From: Ceriagrion tenellum
Lineage: Eukaryota > Arthropoda > Insecta > Odonata > Coenagrionidae
DNA length: 64,000 nucleotides
NCBI GenBank assembly: GCA_963169105.1
Contig: OY720636.1
Location: forward strand, 95,462,583-95,526,582
Reading direction: 5' to 3'
The notes under the pieces: model-generated
The model's input: only the letters and a program-made list of their open reading frames with translations
What the model was told of the DNA's origin: nothing
Databases searched by the model: none
Made by a program: the position numbers and the translations under genes
Part shown: positions 58,400-64,000 of the stretch, piece by piece
Layout of the letters: the number at the start of each line of letters is the position of its first letter
How positions within the stretch are numbered: the stretch's first letter is position 1

Positions 58400-61300
58400 T
58401 GAAGGGCCTCAAATGAGCCATAATTCAATTTTTTTACTAGGTTAGTGGTCAATCTGAAGAGCAATATTGTAGAAAATTAACACTTCTTTTACCTGGATAC
58501 CCGTGCAAGAGCTATGCAAAATGATTTTTTACACCCAATCTAATGATACCATTGTGAGAGTTCGAATGATATCATCATCTAAATTTTTAATTGCATTTGC
58601 GATGAACACCTATCTTAGCACCTAAGAAGATATTATGTATTGATATTTTCACGAAGTTGTTGCCATTTTAAATACAGCCACTCAGCAAAAAAGGAAGTAA
58701 ATATAGCTTTATTTTCTTCAAATTATCTTTTCTTACCAGCCTGTTCTTTTCAGAAAGTGTTGGTCCGCCAAGGGTCTCATATTTAAATAAGCTTAAAATT
58801 TCTTTCTGAAACACGATACTGTAAAATTATGAGCTGGTTAAAGTTTCCAGGGTTTCCAGTTCTGAATCTCCTCCTGTGCTCCAAACCGTCGCTAGTAAAA
58901 TAATCTATTAACTTAGGAGGAAAAACGTGCTAATGATGGTCTAATTCAAAGTTTTAGTTAAAGTTTTTCGCAGTATTTGCAGTATCAAATTTTAATTTAC
59001 ACTGGGAATGATGCGGTCCCGTCTTGAAGCTTATCAATTTGAACCGGGAAGATTTGTTATTGAAGCGTTTTTCAGCCAGGCAACACTTTAGGAAAGAGCG
59101 CTTTTGAGGAGCCTAATCTGCGGTAATGAGATATCAGAGGGAAGAAAAATCTCCATCTGGCGTACGTGAAATATAATTGAAGGAGAAATGCTCTTTATTT
59201 TACTTTCTCAAAGTTCAGTTTTTAGCTTATACCTTCTGCCCTGTGTAAATAGTAGCTTCTACGTCTTGCTTTACTTTTTACTACTGGTATTCCATTTTTG
59301 TCAAGAACCGCAGAGGGTGCAAAGTGAAATTGAAAAATAAGAAAGGCAAAGTTTTCCAGTAAGTTAAACACAGATGGAAATGCGAGCGTGATTACGTGTT
59401 TTACGTGGCTTGTTTAGCTCGAAACAAACCAAAATACCCGACTAACCTGCGACTGGGTCAGTGCGGGTGGTGCAACTGAGCTTAGGAACTCTCCCCCACG
59501 CATTATTATTTTATTAGGGAGAATATAAAACCAAGAACTCAGGACGTTGATTGATTGCAATGACTCTGTCGTTACCCAAAAGGGGACTTTCAGAGAAATA
59601 GGTATATCTTTCAGCAACCAGAGTTGTTTTCAACATCCATGGCAAGAATTTTAGTCATTATTTTAATACTTTTTGATTAAATCTAAATGAAACTCTACAC
59701 ACGATACCTGTCTTTGAGAACTTTCATTGGAGTGTAAATAGTTGATAAGCAAAGGCGGGCACATTATTCTATTCGTGAATCCAGGAACAACGTAGGTCAC
59801 AAGCAAATATTGGCGTGAAGTAATGACACTAACTCACGTCCGTATTCACTTAAAGTTGAATAAAAACTTTGGCATTGTATTTAGAAAAAATACGGTTGAT
59901 CTACAGGTAACAGAAGGGCTTTGCACAGTTGAAAAACGTTAGTGGATGAAAACGTAACCCTTGATGTAAATTGCAACGCCTTATTGAGGGTTTACGATTG
60001 TAGTTTCCTGACGTGACTGAACGGACTGTTGTTGCGCTCGGATAGTTTGACGATCGTTATTATGTATGGCAAATGAAAGGTAGGCGATTGCATATCCTAA
60101 GCGATTTGATAAATCAATTCGGTTGACAACGATGACTTAGTTTGGATTGAATCCATTATTTTCAAATTGCCTATTCGTCAGCTGCTGGTCTCATTCGCAT
60201 GACGTTATGCATATAACGGACTTATTTTAGTCCTTGGAACGTTCAAGAAGGAAGGCGTCCCTAATCTCAGCGTTACTTGTTACAGATTTTCTGGAAACTT
60301 GAATATGGTAACTTTGAAGAGCGTTATATTAAACTGAGATGAAAATAAATAGGGATTCCAGGCGAATTTTATGATAACTCTGCCTCGAAAGTAGAGATTT
60401 TACCAGCGACTCTTACGGAAATTTCTCAGATTACAGCAGATCAAAGGCCAATTTCTCACAAGAAAGCATGTTTAAGATTTCATCAAAAACTGTGTATAAA
60501 AAGCATTAAGACCTGGTAAATTGGATTATAATAAATATAGGCATCTGAACACATATTTATGAAAGTTATTTGCGAATTACTGCCGTGATTGAAGTAAAAA
60601 TATGGTAGTTCCATATAATTGGCTCTGCAGTCCGCTCCTAATCAGGGTCGTTCGATTCGATATATCTAAAGCCTAATTCGGGTCTTTGCAACCATTTCTG
60701 CCACATGACCGCCATTTATGTGCTTTTTGAGCAAATACTGAAATAGTGCACCGAAGGAAATCTGTGTAGATGTGGAGCAAGTGGTCATACTGTACTCAAA
60801 TGCACTGCTGAATCAACAAAAACGTTTAACAATCTATCTTCTGCTTATGGAGAACGCATCAAAATAAGCACAATCATAGCGCACTTGTTTACGTTGTGAA
60901 GACCGGTATCCAACGAAGAATATAATCGATATTGAACGACATTGCTCCTAACAAAAGTCCTCTATATTTCATTCTCAACACTTCTTCCTCACGTAGTTTT
61001 TATATTGCAATCTAGAGGACTCTGCCCCTGATGTTGGAAAAATGTGGTTATTAAAAATATATTCAAGGAATTTTCTGCATATTTTGTGCTGTAAAATTTG
61101 TTTGCTATAAAATTTGTGCCACAAAATTTGTAACCAATTTCATTTGGGAAAGCAAGATTTTTTCACCGGATAAATAAAAATGTATAGCTTAGTTTTTGTC
61201 TTATCTCGGATAGCCAAGCCAGAGCCACCTTAATGGTACCTCCGTGGTAGCACATTGATAGTCATGCAGTGGAACCTAATGAATGTCCGATGGTTAAGAC

Positions 61301-62164
61301 CATAAAGTCCGTGATTGAAAACTTCGGCTCCACTTTCGATTGGTGTGCCACGAAAATGGGGGAACCTATGAGATCCGCGCATCTTCAATGAAGCGCGGCA
61401 CGTATAATTGCAAATATTCTGAGAAACCTAAATGACGTAATATCTACTCATATAAAACATTTATTTATAATAAAATATTTGATACATTTATATGATGGAT
61501 TAATTTGCAGAATAATTTAATAATAGACACATCTACAAAACATTTAATCAAATATTTTCTCTTCATAGGCACCTATAGCGAGCCAGCCAACGTGGCCGGT
61601 TTCCAGCCTATGACTTAAGGGTCTTTTGCCGATGGACGTTGACGGTGCCATCATCGGTGTCAAAGTAATTTTCCGTCCCGCTACCTCATCGGCTACCAAT
61701 CAGAGAAGAGATTTTTATTTCAAAATTTATACAACTTCTATTCGCGGCCATCTGACTTTTTAACTTTAAAATGAAGCGCAATGAACCTTAAAGAAACTGC
61801 TCCCGGTACTTTTTCTTAATTCATAAACTTCGATATTAAAGCCTGAAAAGAAGCAGATGGTTTGTTACGGTTTAACGCGTTCGTTAACAAGTAATGACAA
61901 CTATTGTTGCTGATGTTCTCGTCATTCGTTCTTTCCTTACTGGAAACTGAACCTCACCATTACCGTCATCTTTGAAACCGTTTTTCGTAGTCCCCGCCTA
62001 AGCCTATTTTTAGGCTTATAGCCATAAGGCCATAGCCATAAGCCTATAAGGCTTTTAGCCATTGAAGTACGTAATTTGAATTTATTTACTCTGATGTTTC
62101 ACGATGGATTACACGCTACTATGGATCAATCAACTAATGTACATCATCATAGGTCATTCTATTT
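58400..62164. other. Unassigned stretch of 3.8 kb
   Basis: The longest part of the window with no supported feature. Only short frames are present (for example 59414-59617, -). Bases near 61990-62060 repeat TAAGCCTATAAGG-like strings. Confidence 0.5.
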
Positions 62165-62442
62165 TAAGACTGCAGCTCACCACCCGCCCCAATCTAGTGA
62201 TAGTTCCCTTACTTCCTGGTATCCTTTCCTATGTACTTTTCTCTTTATTTGGTCCATGAACTTATTCCTGGGTCTTCCTCTGGGTACTTTTCCCTCTATT
62301 TTGCCCTAAATTATGCTCTTTACAAACCCATCGTGTCTCAGGGAGTATGCAATCCATCTTGTTCTTCTTTTCTCTATTGTGCTCCATATGGTCCTTTCCT
62401 TCAACTCTTCTGAGCACTTAATAATTTCTTACGAATTATGTA
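62165..62442 (-). pseudogene. LINE reverse transcriptase tail, family C, copy 3, cut by a transposon
   Basis: One minus-strand frame reads EELKERTIWSTIEKRRTRW, IAYSLRHDGFVKSII, a TAG, then GKIEGKVPRGRPRNKFMDQ and RKVHRKGYQEVRELSLDW. This is the C-terminal tail of the same LINE as at 15983 and 28484, but better preserved. Its upstream end stops at the TA (62441-62442) where the pogo-like element begins, so its 5' part should resume beyond the right edge of the window. Confidence 0.85.
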
Positions 62443-62648
62443 GGGGAGAGACGGGTAAAGTGGCCACCTTTTTGTTTGGTGTTTTTTTTTGGCATTTGTT
62501 TTTAGTAAATTTAATCGAAACAAATATTGATGTGTACTATATCAAATAAAGTTTCAGGTAAACATGCGTTTTTCATGATATTGTATACGTTAAAGTGCAA
62601 AAAAAAATTATTAACAAAAAACTCTAAATGGCCACTTTACCCTCCTAT

Positions 62649-62687
62649 GTCGGGCAAAGTGGCCAGGCCCTGGCCACTTTGCCCGAC
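62649..62687. repeat. Subterminal palindrome of the pogo-like element
   Basis: Two 19-bp arms (GTCGGGCAAAGTGGCCAGG and its complement) around a single C. It consists of two head-to-head copies of the GCAAAGTGGCCA motif found at the terminus and is a likely transposase or host factor binding site (inference). Confidence 0.85.
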
Positions 62688-62917
62688 CTGACAAATTACG
62701 TCAAACAACAGCTATTTAATTTTCAGGTATTTATTTTTCACAATACAGTAAAGATAAATTTACTTCTAACTTGTATAATCGTCTCAAAAACTAAAACAAT
62801 TAAGGAAATATGTCCAGTAGAAAAACTGTTATACTCTTTTTACATGTAGAATAACAAAGTTAAAAAGGAATCCTCATGACTACTGGAGCATTAAGAGATT
62901 TTTTAGTGGCTTACAAA

Positions 62918-64000
62918 TTATTTACAAAATTCACATTCAAACTCGTCATCGTCCTCCAACCCCTGCACACTCTTGGTGAGCCCATTCTTTGCACACAGAA
63001 CATCGGATCCAACCTTCATTGTCTTTTGATTTAGAAAAAAGTTCATTGCAATAGAAACACGTACAATCTTGTTCTTGCTCCTTAAGCTCTTCTTCTTCTT
63101 CATCGTCAAAATTGAGTCGTCTCTTTAGCTGGACAGTTTTTTTAGGCTGTTGATTACGTTTTTTTGTTTGGTTATTTTTTTTGTCTTCAGTTCTTTTTCT
63201 CTTCTTTTCTTCTTCTTCCTGTCTCTTTTGTATCTCTTCCATCAGTTCATTTTTGTACGGGCTAGCTGTAATGATGGCTGTCTTTCCTTTTTTCCTGTTT
63301 TGTTTCCTTTGCTTTGTCAAGGTTTGTTTTGGCAACGGAATTATATCTCTTGGACTGATTGCAAAAGAGGACTTATTTAGGCCACTAGGTCCAGCAACTG
63401 CCAAATCTTCATTGTTAGGTAAGTTAACTTTAACCATTTCACCGACATCTTCACCGCCGTTTCTTGGATTGATCATTAGGCCTACATCTTGACCTTTTTC
63501 GGATTCATCTGTTGTTCTCTTCTTCTGTGGTGCGGGGTCAGGTTCACCTCCACCTGATTGTAGGCTAGCACCTATGTTGCAGTCAGTCATTGGAATGTCA
63601 GACACTTCAGCGGGGAGGAAGTCAGCATCACAAAACACATCAGGGTCATAAGGAAAAATCCCACATTTTCGAAAACCGTTAGTAGCTGTTGCAGGCACAG
63701 CTGCACGCAAAAAAGCCTCACCAAGAAGTCTACTAATCTGGAACTGAGTGATGGCTCTCCCAGGGTTATTCCTGAGGAACTTCTTACATTCTTGAATGTA
63801 GTAGGTCTTAAAAGGTGCCATAAAAGACACGTCTAGGGGCTGTAACTTATGGCTGCAGTGTGGAGGTAAGCATACCACAGTTGTGTTATTTTCTCTGGCC
63901 TTGATTATGAAGTCAATACTTTTTGTGTGAGTTGCATGCCCATCTAAAATAAGAAGCACTGGTGACTCTGGTGAAGGTTTTGCGTGATGTAGGAAGTGGT
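62918..64000 (-). pseudogene. pogo-like transposase with C-terminal PHD-type finger, frameshifted, partial
   Basis: The frame enters from the right edge and holds the second half of a DDE/DDD integrase: VLLILDGHATH with the second catalytic Asp, then LPPHCSHKLQPLDVSFMAPF with the third. A disordered Lys/Glu-rich stretch follows. The C-terminus is a zinc finger of PHD order: CFYC, CSVC, HQEC and CEFC (C4HC3). The last Cys pair is reached only by changing frame near 62960-62963, where four G on the coding strand suggest one extra base; the unshifted frame stops at 62946. This is characteristic of pogo/Tigger transposases with PHD tails. The N-terminal HTH and first Asp are outside the window. 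With a single visible lesion, the copy looks recent. Confidence 0.88.

Larger units (their letters stand above)
62443..64000 (-). mobile_element. pogo/Tigger-like DNA transposon, 3' part
   Basis: The left terminus GGGGAGAGACGGGTAAAGTG follows TA at 62441-62442, as expected of Tc1/mariner-pogo elements, which duplicate TA. Subterminal copies of G(T/C)AAAGTGGCCA occur four times (62454, 62629 inverted, 62653, and about 62671 inverted). The minus-strand transposase follows. The other terminus and the 5' half of the gene lie beyond the window. Confidence 0.85.

Noticed and set aside
1..64000. CRISPR arrays, rRNA, bacterial operons or phage genes
   Set aside because: No regularly spaced short repeats, no rRNA-like blocks, no ribosome-binding-site-led gene runs.

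Overview
The window reads as nuclear DNA of an arthropod, most likely an insect with a large, repeat-rich, AT-rich genome. The evidence is the mix of element families: broken non-LTR retrotransposon (LINE) 3' ends, a piggyBac remnant with TTAA ends, a Helitron, tRNA-derived SINEs, a pogo/Tigger-like transposon and several inverted-repeat MITEs. There is no operon structure, CRISPR, rRNA or convincing tRNA gene. I see no complete conserved host protein-coding gene. Three short stretches (33.1, 34.8 and 52.5 kb) could be exons, with weak support. I do not name a species.

Layout. 0-8 kb: a 5'-truncated LINE with perfect 15-bp target duplications (2376-3292), a TTAA-flanked element (3710-4920), and two inverted LINE 3' ends inside an inverted-repeat composite (5931-7900). 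8-14 kb: a retroelement tail with a hammerhead-like motif (8341), SINE pieces (9.1 kb), a 54-bp perfect palindrome (9622-9675), a dead piggyBac (9729-12126) and a non-autonomous Helitron (12797-13496). 15.8-24.2 kb: a LINE tail inside 72-bp inverted repeats, a foldback element (21826-21990), a SINE with perfect 13-bp target duplications (22080-22385), C/G-skewed tracts and a GGTAG-ended element (23586-24141). 26.8-33.4 kb: head-to-head SINEs, a LINE tail, a near-identical 100-bp inverted repeat (30.4/32.7 kb), a TTAA MITE (32429-32633) and a possible first exon. 35.5-37.7 kb: four LINE 3' ends side by side. 37.8-45.6 kb: a long C-rich tract, a three-unit 290-bp satellite, a transposon-type ORF fragment (41.4 kb), a MITE (43.2 kb) and one copy of a dispersed repeat. 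45.8-58.4 kb: two 430-460 bp direct repeats, small reverse transcriptase scraps, the second dispersed-repeat copy and the second GGTAG-ended element. 62-64 kb: a LINE tail interrupted by a pogo-like transposon that runs off the right edge.

The coding remnants do not work together in a pathway. They are a layered record of insertions. The youngest-looking are the SINE at 22.1 kb, the LINE at 2.4 kb and the pogo-like element at 62.4 kb, which has one visible frameshift. The two most unusual signals are the recurring hammerhead-like core motifs at four or five sites and the group of four TTAA-associated inverted-repeat elements whose termini begin with GG. Neither amounts to a demonstrated new system.
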